Source: Acidobacteriota bacterium
GTDB lineage: Bacteria > Actinomycetota > Acidimicrobiia > Spongiisociales > ZC4RG35
DNA: 38,390 nucleotides
Direction of reading: 5' to 3'
Assembly: GCA_022573225.1 (NCBI GenBank)
Contig: JACZUI010000024.1
Location: forward strand, 1-38,390
The notes under the pieces were generated by a model. The model ran no database searches. It was given only the letters and a program-made list of their open reading frames with translations, and was not told the DNA's origin. The position numbers were made by a program, and so were the translations under genes. This document shows, piece by piece, positions 1 to 8,875 of the stretch (position 1 is its first letter; each line of letters begins with the position of its first letter).

Positions 1-37
1 ATTCGGGTCATCGGAGATCGGTCGGCAATATACCGGC

Positions 38-57
38 GCCCGGACTGCGGTCCGGGC
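38..57 (-). terminator. hairpin just downstream of the fetB-like gene
   Basis: An 8-bp perfect inverted repeat (arms 38-45 and 50-57, loop TGCG) lies immediately beyond the stop codon of the minus-strand permease gene. It has no U-tract, so it may be a U-less terminator or only an mRNA-end hairpin. Confidence 0.35.
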
Positions 58-59
58 TC

Positions 60-842
60 CTAACGCGACCACACCCGTTGTGTCACCCACGGCTGAAGGC
101 GCGCATCGGGTGTGAAAGCTCGCATCGCGATGACGGTCACCACTGCGACCACGGCGATGGCCACGGAGCCCAATATCAGATACATGATCACGATCTGGAC
201 GAGGACGGCGCTGATCGGATCCGCACCTGCAAGCAGCATGCCGGTCATCGCTCCGGGGAGAGCGATCAGGCCGACGACTTTGGTCCGCTCGATCTGAGGA
301 ACAAGAGAGTGCCGGACTGCCTCAGGTGTCAAGAAACGGCTCACGGCGTCAGGGCCCATGCCCAACGCGAGCAAGCCTTCAACCCTCTCGGGATTGTCGG
401 AGAATGCCTTGGCCGCGGTGTCCACTGCTAGAACGGCGGCCGGCATGGTGTTCCCGAGGGTGATCCCGGCAATGACGACCAGGGACACCGGCTCCAGTTC
501 GAACACTCCGAGACCGAAGAGGATCCCGAGAGAAACTGCTAGCGCGCCGCCAAGGGACAGGAAGGCACCGAGTCGGACGCTCGGGATACGTCTTGCACGA
601 CGCCTGACCGTCTCCACCGACAACAGGATCATCGCGGCAACCCAGAGGGAGGCCCAGAACATAGAAGTGGCCGAACCGAAAATCAGCTGGAACAAGACGC
701 CGACCGCCAGGAGTTGAACCGCAGCCCGGATGGCGGCCCAGACTATGGAGCGCTCGATCCGAAGGCCTTTCCAAACCGACAACCCCACAGCCACGACAAC
801 GAGCGCCGAAGAAACCACGACCTCGATCCATCCAATAGTCAT
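60..842 (-). CDS. fetB: FetB/UPF0014-family ABC transporter permease
   Basis: This 260-residue protein is almost entirely hydrophobic, with about seven predicted membrane segments. It carries blocks typical of the UPF0014 (YbbM/FetB) family: G-N-T-M-P at residues 130-134 and R-T-K-V-V-G-L-I-A-L-P-G-A-M-T-G-M at 186-202. E. coli FetB pairs with the ATPase FetA in an iron exporter that helps under oxidative stress. No ATPase gene lies beside it here: upstream is the divergent sulfatase gene, and downstream is a hairpin followed by the window edge. The ATPase may be encoded elsewhere or beyond the edge. The family call is secure; iron as substrate is inferred from family knowledge. Confidence 0.85.
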   Translation of the reverse strand: MTIGWIEVVVSSALVVVAVGLSVWKGLRIERSIVWAAIRAAVQLLAVGVLFQLIFGSATSMFWASLWVAAMILLSVETVRRRARRIPSVRLGAFLSLGGALAVSLGILFGLGVFELEPVSLVVIAGITLGNTMPAAVLAVDTAAKAFSDNPERVEGLLALGMGPDAVSRFLTPEAVRHSLVPQIERTKVVGLIALPGAMTGMLLAGADPISAVLVQIVIMYLILGSVAIAVVAVVTVIAMRAFTPDARLQPWVTQRVWSR

Positions 843-1017
843 CTTTCGATCTCCTGTGTCTCGTCAGAGGCTGGCACAGAGCCGATGAGAATGAAGCACA
901 TCGGGCTCAGGGCGACTCGGCAGTTGTCGGGCTGAGCCCAAACTTCGAACTGTCCTGGGCGTAGCTGCCATCGGGTAGGGTCCCGCCGAGATTCGAGACA
1001 ACCAACCAGGAGAAGTC

Positions 1018-3366
1018 ATGGCCAAGGAGTTCAAGGGCACCGTCAACGTCGACATCCGCGATTCGGTTGAGGATTGGACACCCTATTTGCAGCCTCAGGC
1101 CCCGGAAGGCGCCCCAAACGTCTTGATGATCGTCTGGGACGACGTCGGATATGCGGCTCTGGACGTCATGGGCGGGCCGATCGAGGCGCCGTCGATGCGA
1201 CGCGTCGCCGAGAACGGCCTCCGCTACTCCAACTTCCACACGACGGCTCTCTGCTCTCCGACCCGCTCCAGCCTGCTCAATGGACGCAATGCCACCAGCA
1301 ACAATATGGCCGCCATCACCGAGGCTTCGGCCGGATTTCCTGGATTCTCGGCTCGCATCCCATTCGAGAACGGGATGATCTCCGAGGTGCTCAACGAGCA
1401 AGGGTGGAACACTTACGCAATCGGAAAGTGGCACCTCACTCCTGGCGAGGAGACCGATATGTCGAGTTGGAAGGCCCGCTGGCCTCTGGGACGAGGTTTC
1501 GAACGCTTCTACGGATTCCTTGGCGGAGAGACCAACCAGTGGTACCCCGATCTCACCTATGACAATCACACGGTCGAGCCTCCAGCCACGCCGGAGGATG
1601 GCTATCACCTATCGGCCGACCTCGCCGACCAGGCGATCAGATTTGTTCGCGACTCAAAGTCTGTCGCCCCGGACAAACCATGGTTCATGTACTTCTGTCC
1701 CGGCGCTGGGCACGCCCCCCATCATGTGGCCAAGGAGTGGGCCGATAAGTACAAAGGCAAATTCGACCAGGGCTACGAGGAGATTCGAGGATCGATCCTT
1801 GCTCGCCAGAAGAAGATGGGCCTCCTGCCGGAGGACACCAACCTCTCGCCAATCAACCCACATGGCGAGCCCGATGGGATAACTGGCCCTGAGGGACAGC
1901 CCTGGCCACAACTCGACTTCGTCAAGCCATGGGATTCCCTGAGCGAAGACGAAAAGAAGCTCTTCAGCCGAATGGCCGAGGTGTTCGCCGGATTCATCTC
2001 GTACACCGATCACGAGATCGGACGCTTTTTTGATTACCTGGAGGAATCAGAGCAACTGGAGAACACGATCATCGTTGTGGTTTCGGACAATGGCTCCTCG
2101 GCCGAAGGCGGGCCCAACGGCACCTACAACGAGAACCGCTTCTTCAACAACATCCCCGACACGATCGAAGAGAACATGAAGCATCTCGAGAACCTCGGCG
2201 ATCCGACAACCTACAACCATTACAACACGGGCTGGGCATGGGCTCTCGACACTCCATTCCAGTATTGGAAGAGATTCTCCGGGTATGAGGGCGGCACAGC
2301 CGACATCTGTCTCATCTCTTGGCCTGCGGGTATCGAGGCCAGGGATGAGGTCCGCCATCAATACACCCACGCCGTCGACATCGTGCCCACGTTGTACGAC
2401 CTGCTTGGCGTGACACCTCCTCCCGTGCTGAAGGGCTATACCCAGAGTCCGATCGAAGGTGAGAGCATCGTCGACTCGTTTACGAATCCGAATGCACCCG
2501 AACGGGAGACTCAGTTCTATTCGATGCTCGGGCAGAGGGCGATCTACCACAAGGGGTGGTTGGCCAACACGGCGCACCCACCGCTCTCAGGATGGTCGGG
2601 GTTCGATAAAGACGTGTGGGAGCTCTATCACCTCGCCGAGGACCGGACCCAATCGAGCGACGTGGCCGCGAAGCATCCGGAGAAGCTCGAAGAGCTCAAG
2701 GGCCTCTGGTTCTTCAACGCGGGCAAGTACAACGGTCTGCCACTCGACGACCGCACACCAGCGGAGATCTTCGCATCTGAACGGCCCCAGCCCAGCAAAC
2801 CCCGCAACCGATACGTTTACTACCCCAACAGTGCCGACGTGCCGGAATCAGTGGCTGTGAACGTTCGGAGGCGCTCGTTCACAATCGCGGCCGGCGCCAT
2901 GATCGGCGAAGGCGCAGAAGGCGTCCTGTTCGCTCATGGCGGCGCCGGTGGAGGCCATGTGCTTTATGTCCAGGACGGCCACCTCCACTACATGTACAAC
3001 TGGCTGGCCGAGGAACATCAGAAGGTCACGTCAGACCGCTCGATCGAGACTGGGAAGCACCTGTTCGTTGCCGAATTCGCCAAGACCGGAGATGATCCCG
3101 CTACCGGCAGCGCCTTGGGCACACTGTCCCTGTACATAGACACCGAACCAGTGGGAAAAGCAGAGATCCGAACCCAGCCAGGTGTCTTCGCCCTGAGCGG
3201 AGACGGCCTGAGCGTCGGGCGGGATTCGGCTTCACCCGTCTCACCGGACTACACGCCACCGTTCGAGTTCACGGGTGGTGAGATCGAACGAGTGGTCATC
3301 GACGTGAGTGGCGACGACTATGTGGACCACGAGAAGGAGGCCATCGCCTGGCTGATGCGCGACTGA
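1018..3366 (+). CDS. Arylsulfatase-type sulfatase (cysteine-type)
   Basis: A 782-residue alkaline-phosphatase-superfamily sulfatase. The formylglycine signature C79-S-P-T-R83 is intact. The metal-site residues include D41-D42 near the start and an S-D-N motif near residue 356, and the family K137/H139 pair appears as G-K-W-H. Residues 1-530 form the catalytic domain. The remainder looks like a beta-rich C-terminal region ending in a G-G-E-I-E-R segment that recurs in a remnant at 10344-10469. No signal peptide is seen, so it is probably cytoplasmic. The ATG follows AGGAGAAGTC. It should hydrolyse an unknown organic sulfate ester after conversion of C79 to formylglycine; no formylglycine-generating enzyme is encoded in this window. 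Confidence 0.9.
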   Translation: MAKEFKGTVNVDIRDSVEDWTPYLQPQAPEGAPNVLMIVWDDVGYAALDVMGGPIEAPSMRRVAENGLRYSNFHTTALCSPTRSSLLNGRNATSNNMAAITEASAGFPGFSARIPFENGMISEVLNEQGWNTYAIGKWHLTPGEETDMSSWKARWPLGRGFERFYGFLGGETNQWYPDLTYDNHTVEPPATPEDGYHLSADLADQAIRFVRDSKSVAPDKPWFMYFCPGAGHAPHHVAKEWADKYKGKFDQGYEEIRGSILARQKKMGLLPEDTNLSPINPHGEPDGITGPEGQPWPQLDFVKPWDSLSEDEKKLFSRMAEVFAGFISYTDHEIGRFFDYLEESEQLENTIIVVVSDNGSSAEGGPNGTYNENRFFNNIPDTIEENMKHLENLGDPTTYNHYNTGWAWALDTPFQYWKRFSGYEGGTADICLISWPAGIEARDEVRHQYTHAVDIVPTLYDLLGVTPPPVLKGYTQSPIEGESIVDSFTNPNAPERETQFYSMLGQRAIYHKGWLANTAHPPLSGWSGFDKDVWELYHLAEDRTQSSDVAAKHPEKLEELKGLWFFNAGKYNGLPLDDRTPAEIFASERPQPSKPRNRYVYYPNSADVPESVAVNVRRRSFTIAAGAMIGEGAEGVLFAHGGAGGGHVLYVQDGHLHYMYNWLAEEHQKVTSDRSIETGKHLFVAEFAKTGDDPATGSALGTLSLYIDTEPVGKAEIRTQPGVFALSGDGLSVGRDSASPVSPDYTPPFEFTGGEIERVVIDVSGDDYVDHEKEAIAWLMRD

Positions 3367-3374
3367 TTGCGTTT

Positions 3375-3410
3375 ATGCCCGACCTATCACATAGGCACAC
3401 GAGCGGGCAT
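3375..3410 (+). terminator. nested hairpin after the sulfatase gene
   Basis: An outer 7-bp inverted repeat (3375-3381 with 3404-3410) encloses a 5-bp hairpin, CCTAT-CAC-ATAGG (3383-3395). It begins nine bases after the sulfatase stop. It lacks a U-run, so termination is only inferred. Confidence 0.35.
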
Positions 3411-3680
3411 GGATTCCTGACCTGGCGACCCGATGGCCTAACCCGACGAAGTCGAGCGGAGGATCGATGGCCAGTTGATGTGATCTCGGCTTGACTTTGG
3501 AACGCCGCCCGTTCTCGAATTCTTCGAAGACCGCTTCATCCTCTGTATCCCAAGCATTCAAGGGGCAGTCCGCCGTACATCAGACGATGTTGGGCGATAA
3601 CTGAAGTTGGCAACTGGAGCAGATGCGCGCAGTGCCGGCCGCATTGAACGGAAGCCCGCTGGTATGGCCGCAATCGACTG
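3411..3680. other. intergenic region without a supported gene
   Basis: No reading frame with a convincing start or recognisable motif is seen between the sulfatase gene and the MarR gene. A 62-residue minus-strand frame covering 3373-3561 has a plausible-looking acidic start but no family resemblance I can name. It could be a relic. Confidence 0.4.
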
Positions 3681-4154
3681 TTACGCGGATTGGGACGTTC
3701 CGTGGTGGGCGGCTTCCGTTGCGTTGAGGATCTTCTTGAATGCGGAACGGAGGTGCGTCGCCTGGGTCTGGGAGAGATGCCGGGTGAAGTGCTCTTCGAT
3801 TCCTTGCATATGTATTGGGATTGCAGCACGCAGGGTCCTCTTGCCACTCGGCGTAACCATGATCTGAATGCCGCGGCGGTCACCTTCGCACATTTCTCGT
3901 TTCACGAGACCCTCCTTCTCCAGCTTCTCGATGAGTCGGGTTGCGCCGCTTCGACTGAGAAGCAGCGAGTCCGCAAGCTCATGCATACGCCAAGGCCGTT
4001 CAGCGCCGGAGAGACGAAGGAGCACTTCGTACGAGGTCAAGGCCAGTCCACGTTTCTCCTCGAGTTCATCCTCGAGTAGACGTACCACCGTGGCGTGGGC
4101 ACTGAGAAACAGGGCCCAGGCTTCAAACCGATCAGCGTCGATGCTGTGTTCCAT
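3681..4154 (-). CDS. MarR-family transcriptional regulator
   Basis: A 157-residue winged-helix protein with the MarR layout. A helical dimerisation arm (residues 1-30) is followed by the core L-T-S-Y-E-V-L-L-R-L, a recognition helix near 66-82 (L-S-R-S-G-A-T-R-L-I-E-K-L) and a wing with D-R-R-G at 92-95. The family binds operators as a dimer and often responds to phenolic or oxidative signals. It is divergent from the YceI gene, and repeats of AATAGTTG lie between the two starts, so it probably controls itself and that gene. The ligand cannot be read from sequence. Confidence 0.88.
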   Translation of the reverse strand: MEHSIDADRFEAWALFLSAHATVVRLLEDELEEKRGLALTSYEVLLRLSGAERPWRMHELADSLLLSRSGATRLIEKLEKEGLVKREMCEGDRRGIQIMVTPSGKRTLRAAIPIHMQGIEEHFTRHLSQTQATHLRSAFKKILNATEAAHHGTSQSA

Positions 4155-4170
4155 GATCTGACGCTACTGC

Positions 4171-4220
4171 AATAGTTGACCTGCACAAGCATCTAGGAAT
4201 AGTTGTGCTACTCAACTGTT
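4171..4220. promoter_or_regulatory. candidate MarR operator between marR and yceI
   Basis: AATAGTTG occurs at 4171-4178 and again at 4198-4205. The second copy forms an imperfect inverted repeat with CAACTGTT (4213-4220), with arms AGTTG/CAACT separated by 7 bases. Repeated half-sites in a divergent MarR promoter suggest a regulator-binding region; this is inference. Confidence 0.45.
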
Positions 4221-4259
4221 CTAACCATCAACATCGATGCCGCAGGGAGGCAGACAACA

Positions 4260-4838
4260 GTGACCAGCACAACGGAAGTTCAGAAAACAATCGACTTTCC
4301 ACCTCAAGGGGACTGGGCTCTGGATCCCGACCACACAGTCGCCGGCTTCGTTGGCCGCTACTTGATGCTCACCAAGGTGCCCGGAAAATTCAACGGCGTC
4401 TCGGGAATGATTCATATCGCAAACGACCCTGAGGAGTCATGGATGGAGGTATCGCTGAAAACGGCGAGTATCACAACAGACCATGACGATCGCGACAAGC
4501 ATCTCAAATCGCCGGACTTCCTCGACGTTGGGAACCACCCGACGATCGAATTCCGCAGTACCGGGTTCGAGGGCGCCGGCGAGCACTGGACGGTATCCGG
4601 TGACCTCACCATCAAAGGCGAGACCCGGCCGATCACGCTCGACGTCGAGTACCACGGCGTAGTCAGTGACCCGTGGGGCGGTCAGCGGATCGCCTTCAGT
4701 GCCGTCACGGAAATCAACCGAGAGGACTGGGGATTGACATGGAACGTCGCCCTCGAAGCAGGAGGAGTGTTGGTGGGCCCGAAAGTCAGGCTCGAAATAG
4801 AGACACAGGGAGTGCTTCAGACCGACAGTTCGGCCTGA
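4260..4838 (+). CDS. YceI-family lipocalin-like protein
   Basis: A 192-residue YceI-like protein, counted from the GTG at 4260. That start is preceded by GGGAGG at a good distance, whereas the in-frame TTG at 4203 lies inside the putative operator. Family hallmarks are W-A-L-D-P-D-H-T near the start, the D-H-D-x-R-D-K-H-L-K-S-P-D-F-L-D-V block, a P-T-I-E-F-R-S strand, and V-S-G-D-L-T-I-K-G-E-T-R-P-I. YceI proteins are eight-stranded barrels that bind polyisoprenoid or amphiphilic ligands. There is no signal peptide, unlike E. coli YceI, which suggests a cytoplasmic form as in many actinobacteria. It is probably controlled by the divergent MarR protein. Confidence 0.88.
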   Translation: MTSTTEVQKTIDFPPQGDWALDPDHTVAGFVGRYLMLTKVPGKFNGVSGMIHIANDPEESWMEVSLKTASITTDHDDRDKHLKSPDFLDVGNHPTIEFRSTGFEGAGEHWTVSGDLTIKGETRPITLDVEYHGVVSDPWGGQRIAFSAVTEINREDWGLTWNVALEAGGVLVGPKVRLEIETQGVLQTDSSA

Positions 4839-4875
4839 TGCCTGCCCCTCCACTGGCTATTGCTCGGACTGGCTG

Positions 4876-5142
4876 ATGTCGATGGTCTGTGCGGACCTGG
4901 TGGAGGTCACGTCCATACCTGAACCGGCGGCACAGGAGTGCGCCGAATGCATTGCATCCGGTGATACATGGGTGCACCTGAGAATGTGTCTGGAATGTGG
5001 AAACGTCGCCTGCTGTGATGACTCGAAGAATCGGCATGCGACAGGGCACTTCAACACAACCAATCACCCCGTCATTCGCAGCACAGAGCCCGGCGAGCGA
5101 TGGCTGTGGTGTTACCGGCATGAACAGGCCGTCCCGTGGTGA
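4876..5142 (+). CDS. UBP-type zinc finger protein
   Basis: An 88-residue protein consisting of a single ZnF-UBP domain. It has C-A-E-C, C-L-E-C-G and C-C-D-D-S followed by H-A-T-G-H-F, the conserved N-H-P-V-I block and the C-terminal W-L-W-C-Y-R-H-E. Bacterial stand-alone members resemble the ubiquitin-binding domain of eukaryotic deubiquitinases and often lie beside transporters or redox proteins; their role is unknown. It follows the YceI gene by 37 bases and precedes the MFS gene by 49 bases on the same strand, so the three genes may be cotranscribed. Confidence 0.82.
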   Translation: MSMVCADLVEVTSIPEPAAQECAECIASGDTWVHLRMCLECGNVACCDDSKNRHATGHFNTTNHPVIRSTEPGERWLWCYRHEQAVPW

Positions 5143-5191
5143 CGGCGCCGTTACATTCGGGCCGTTCGACCGGATGTAAAGGAGATTCCGG

Positions 5192-6832
5192 ATGGTGAGT
5201 GACACATCGGACCAGGAGTTGGCCGCCTCGGGAGGCACCTGGTCGCCTTTGAAGAGTCGCATATTCGCGGTCGTCCTGTTCACCAGTTTGTTCACGCAGT
5301 TGGCGGTTTTTATGAACGGGTTGGCCACCGCCTGGCTGTTGACCGACATCACCGACTCGCCCGCCGTGGTCGCCTCTCTTCAAATTGCGGTCGCGCTCCC
5401 TGTTTTTCTGCTCGCCCTTTTCGCCGGAGCCCTCGCTGACGTAGTGAGCCGTAAACGAATCATCCTGTTTTCACTGGCCGGCAGCATGATCGTTGCCGGC
5501 GCGTTTGTGTTGCTGTCTGCGTCCGAGTCCCATTCCGAGGCCTCGCTGCTGGGACTCACAGCGGCCCTCGGTGTCTTTGCAGCGCTGGGTGCCCCAGCTT
5601 GGCTTGCCGTCATCCCTGGGCTCGTCCCCCGCTCCGATCTCGCGGGAGCAATGACGCTCAGCTCTGCCGCCCTCAGCGGTGCAACAGCCGTCGGTCCTGC
5701 CATCGGAGGAGTCCTCATCGCCGCAGCCGGACCCACCTGGGTGTTCGGATTGAACGTGATCGTTTTCGCCTTAGGGATCTTGGCGCTCCGAGTCTGGAAA
5801 CCTGCACCTCATACCGGGCTCCCCCACGAACATATCGTTTCGGCGATGCGAATCGGTTTCCAATACTTGCGATACGACCGACCGCTCAAGGTCGTGATTG
5901 GCAAGATCATTCCCTTTGCATTCGCCGCGGTTGCGCTCATCTCGCTGCTGCCGGCGGTTGCCCGATTCCGCCTGGAAGCGGGACCGGCGATGTTTGGACT
6001 CCTCTCAGGTGCCGGCGGCATCGGAGCGGTGCTAGCCCTACTCGCGATGCCCAACATTCGCAAACGGGTTGGACCAGATGTCATCGTCCTGGGTTCGATG
6101 CTTATCGAGGCCGCCGTGTTCGTCGTACTCGCATCAACCACCAACATCGGGGTCGCCGCCGGCGTGCTCATGGTCGCTGGAGCGGCAACGCTGGCGATCG
6201 TGTCGACAGTGATGACTGTCCTCCAGGTAGTTCTCCCCTCGTGGATCCGTGGACGGGGGGTGGCCCTTTTCCTGCTCGCGGTTCAAGGATCATTCGCCGT
6301 TGGGGCCTTGATCTGGGGAGGGATTGCCGAGCAGACCAGCCTTCAGACCGCTCTGGTGTCGGCTGGGCTCACCATGGCGGTCACCGCTGTTCTGGTGATG
6401 CCGCTGCGGCTCAGCCGGTACATGGACGTGGACACCGACACCGCCACGCTTCTCGACGACCCGCCCACCGTGACGTCGGTACACGACGACGACGGACCCA
6501 TCCTGCTCACCGCCCGTTGGCAGATCGACCCCGCACGCCGCGATGACTTCGTGGCTGCAATGGATCCTGTGCGGCGGGCGCTGAAGCGGCAGGGTGCCCT
6601 TAGCTTCCGCCTCGTCGAGGATGTACAACAACCTGGCCACATGTTGGAATCGTTCACCATGGCGACCTGGTCCGAATACCAGCGTCTCCCACACCGAGCC
6701 ACCATGGCCGACGAGGCCATCCATGAAGCCCTTATAGACGCTGCCGGATCCGAGGTCCCTGCGCTGACAGCTCACCGGGTGATCAAGCTCCGATCAGGAC
6801 GGTCCGATCACCCGGATGGATCTGCGGGGTGA
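5192..6832 (+). CDS. MFS transporter (MFS_3/EntS-like) with C-terminal ABM-like domain
   Basis: A 546-residue protein. Residues 25-410 hold about twelve membrane helices with the MFS_3 features: an N-terminal F-x-S-L-F-T-Q-L-A-V-F-M-N-G and the loop motif G-A-L-A-D-V-V-S-R-K-R. From about residue 430 a soluble tail resembles an antibiotic-biosynthesis-monooxygenase (dimeric ferredoxin-like) fold, with R-W-Q-I-D-P-A-R-R-D-D-F and a late W-S-E-Y-Q-R-L-P-H-R. This fusion is common in the family. Members export siderophores or other hydrophobic compounds. The ATG follows AAAGGAGATTCCGG, a strong ribosome-binding site. Confidence 0.87.
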   Translation: MVSDTSDQELAASGGTWSPLKSRIFAVVLFTSLFTQLAVFMNGLATAWLLTDITDSPAVVASLQIAVALPVFLLALFAGALADVVSRKRIILFSLAGSMIVAGAFVLLSASESHSEASLLGLTAALGVFAALGAPAWLAVIPGLVPRSDLAGAMTLSSAALSGATAVGPAIGGVLIAAAGPTWVFGLNVIVFALGILALRVWKPAPHTGLPHEHIVSAMRIGFQYLRYDRPLKVVIGKIIPFAFAAVALISLLPAVARFRLEAGPAMFGLLSGAGGIGAVLALLAMPNIRKRVGPDVIVLGSMLIEAAVFVVLASTTNIGVAAGVLMVAGAATLAIVSTVMTVLQVVLPSWIRGRGVALFLLAVQGSFAVGALIWGGIAEQTSLQTALVSAGLTMAVTAVLVMPLRLSRYMDVDTDTATLLDDPPTVTSVHDDDGPILLTARWQIDPARRDDFVAAMDPVRRALKRQGALSFRLVEDVQQPGHMLESFTMATWSEYQRLPHRATMADEAIHEALIDAAGSEVPALTAHRVIKLRSGRSDHPDGSAG

Positions 6833-6920
6833 ACGACGCCTAACTCACATCGTTGCCTCCGCGGCTCGCTCTGACGGGCCCGGTGCCGAACCTGCCCAGG
6901 GTGGGGACATGCTGCCCGGG

Positions 6921-8207
6921 CTATCGCTTCTCAACGAACCGGTTACGCGTAGCGGGCATTTCACTCTTGCCGCTACCGGGTGTGTTGACGGCTAGGACCT
7001 GGTGTATCGAAACTCTGTTGGCTTCGAAATTGAGAGCTGATGCGGCGATGTAGAGCCGCCAGACACGGGCCCTGCCGGGTCCAGCCAACGCGACTGCGTC
7101 GGACCAGGAGCCTTCGAGGTTCGCCAGCCAGCGGCGAAGAGTCTTGCCGTAATGCTCTCTGAGCGACTCCACGTCTCTGACCTCCAGGCCGAGGTCCTGC
7201 ATGCCAGTGATGACCCGACCGACTTCGTGGAACTCGCCATCAGGAAACACGTATCGAGCTATGAATGATCGTCTTGGCAGTGCCCCGGAGCCAGAAGGTC
7301 GAGAGATGGCATGGTTGAGGAAGCGCCCTCCGGGTATCAGCACTTCTCTGATACTGGTGAAGTAATCGTCGAGCCTCGACAGCCCCACATGCTCGAACAT
7401 CCCGATGCTCGACACTGCGTCATAGGGCCCGTCGCTGACATCGCGGTAATCCTGGTATCGGATCTCGATACGATCGGCGAGACCGGCTTGGGCAACACGT
7501 TTCCGAGCCAGTTCGACCTGCGTTCGGGACAGAGTCACTCCCACTACGTTGGCGCCGTAGCGAGAAGCCGCATGAATTGCCATGCTTCCCCACCCACAGC
7601 CAACATCGAGCAAACGCATTCCCTCTACGAGACCGAGTTTGCGACAGATCAGATCATGCTTGGCGGTCTGAGCTTCGTCGAGACTGGCGTTGTCCGAGTC
7701 GAAGTAACCGCACGAGTAGGTCATCGTCTCTCCGAGGAGTAGCCGGTAGAAATCGTTGCCGACGTCGTAATGATGTGCGATCACCGCTGCATCACGTTCC
7801 TTGGAGTGGACACCACCACGGACGCGGGCCTCCTCGGGTGGAGGCGCCGGGGGAAGCCCGAGAACCCCAAGTTTGCGGGCGGTCCGGATCAGCGTCGGCA
7901 GGTCTCGGGCACGAAGTCTCTGACGGACCACGTCGGGAGAATCTCCTGCCATGTCTTGAGCCGCCGAAAGGGCCTCGATGATGGAGCCCTCGAAATCGAT
8001 CTCCCCGGCCACATAGGCTCTGCCAAGGCCAAGCTCACCCGGAGCCCAAAGGATGCGACGAACGGCTTCGGGCGATTTGACCATGATTACGTTCTCTCGG
8101 GATGTGCCCAGAAACGAACCATCCCAAAACTGGATAGGCACCGGTCCCGCGTCATTCAAGAGCGCGGTCACCAGCGGCTTCACGATCTGAGCGACGGTGT
8201 TTGTCAT
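6921..8207 (-). CDS. cfa: Cyclopropane-fatty-acyl-phospholipid synthase
   Basis: A SAM-dependent enzyme of 428 residues that adds a methylene bridge (or, in some actinobacteria, a methyl branch) to unsaturated membrane acyl chains. The family signature H-H-Y-D-V-G-N-D-F-Y lies near residues 145-154, followed by M-T-Y-S-C-G-Y-F. The SAM motif L-L-D-V-G-C-G-W-G-S lies near 199-208. The start is placed at 8207, where the ATG overlaps the TGA of the upstream gene as ATGA; the ATG nine bases earlier at 8216 is less likely. This coupling links it to the unknown membrane protein before it. Confidence 0.92.
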   Translation of the reverse strand: MTNTVAQIVKPLVTALLNDAGPVPIQFWDGSFLGTSRENVIMVKSPEAVRRILWAPGELGLGRAYVAGEIDFEGSIIEALSAAQDMAGDSPDVVRQRLRARDLPTLIRTARKLGVLGLPPAPPPEEARVRGGVHSKERDAAVIAHHYDVGNDFYRLLLGETMTYSCGYFDSDNASLDEAQTAKHDLICRKLGLVEGMRLLDVGCGWGSMAIHAASRYGANVVGVTLSRTQVELARKRVAQAGLADRIEIRYQDYRDVSDGPYDAVSSIGMFEHVGLSRLDDYFTSIREVLIPGGRFLNHAISRPSGSGALPRRSFIARYVFPDGEFHEVGRVITGMQDLGLEVRDVESLREHYGKTLRRWLANLEGSWSDAVALAGPGRARVWRLYIAASALNFEANRVSIHQVLAVNTPGSGKSEMPATRNRFVEKR

Positions 8208-8866
8208 CGCCACCATGCGAACTCAGATTCTGGACTCCTCATTCCGGGTTCTCGGCGGTCCCACCACATTCGGAGAGCGAGACTCCGAAGGCGGGCCGCC
8301 CGCGAACATGGAAGCCCATCTGCCAGCCGAATCAGAGGACCAACTCCAGGACAGCCGAGAGTGCGGTCAGTCTGTGGTTCCACGCCGACGTGGGTGGTGA
8401 TGCGGGCTTCCGTCTCCCGGGCAAGCTTCCAATGATCGCGAGACACCTCGAAGTCGGTGAATTCGGGGCCAGGCCCGGCCAGGGCCAGCGTGAGCATCTG
8501 GTCCTTGGTTGAAAAGTGCTCGGTGGCGGCACCGACGAACCAGCTCGGCTCACGTTCCTCCCACTTGCCCCACCATGGGAACCCGTAGGCGGACACAGCC
8601 CGCAGGCCCGAGTCATCGAAGCCTGGATCACCGCGTCGGTGTGGGCTGGTGAACCTTGGCCATGCGACCAGTCGAGAAGCGTCGTGATGCTGGCGTTTAT
8701 TGCGCCAAGGGCGGGCTCGCTTGTAATCCCGCTTCGTCAGCCCCTTGAGATCCCCAAGCTGGAACAAGACGATCCCACTCAGCACCAGGACGCCGATGAT
8801 CATCGCACCATCGTCTGGTGACAGGCCAAGGTAGGGCAGGGAAACGAGGATCACAGCGAGGAGCAT
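8204..8866 (-). CDS. uncharacterised protein with N-terminal membrane segments
   Basis: I do not recognise this protein of about 220 residues. From the ATG at 8866 (preceded by AGAAGAAGGGG) it begins with two short hydrophobic segments (M-L-L-A-V-I-L-V-S-L-P-Y and I-I-G-V-L-V-L-S-G-I-V-L-F). A basic, Trp- and Arg-rich soluble part follows, with W-W-G-K-W-E-E-R-E-P in the middle. An in-frame GTG at 8908 would overlap a 21-bp tandem duplication and the bicupin stop, so I prefer the later start. Its TGA overlaps the cfa ATG, arguing that the frame is translated to its end. A function in lipid or membrane remodelling is only a guess from context. Confidence 0.6.
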   Translation of the reverse strand: MLLAVILVSLPYLGLSPDDGAMIIGVLVLSGIVLFQLGDLKGLTKRDYKRARPWRNKRQHHDASRLVAWPRFTSPHRRGDPGFDDSGLRAVSAYGFPWWGKWEEREPSWFVGAATEHFSTKDQMLTLALAGPGPEFTDFEVSRDHWKLARETEARITTHVGVEPQTDRTLGCPGVGPLIRLADGLPCSRAARLRSLALRMWWDRREPGMRSPESEFAWWR

Positions 8867-8875
8867 CGTGCCCCT

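Noticed and set aside
4203-4838. TTG at 4203 as the start of the YceI gene
   Set aside because: It lies inside the putative operator and lacks a ribosome-binding site; GTG 4260 has GGGAGG at proper spacing.
5599-6546. 315-residue plus-strand frame inside the MFS gene
   Set aside because: It is Arg- and His-rich, without motifs, and fully overlaps the MFS coding frame.
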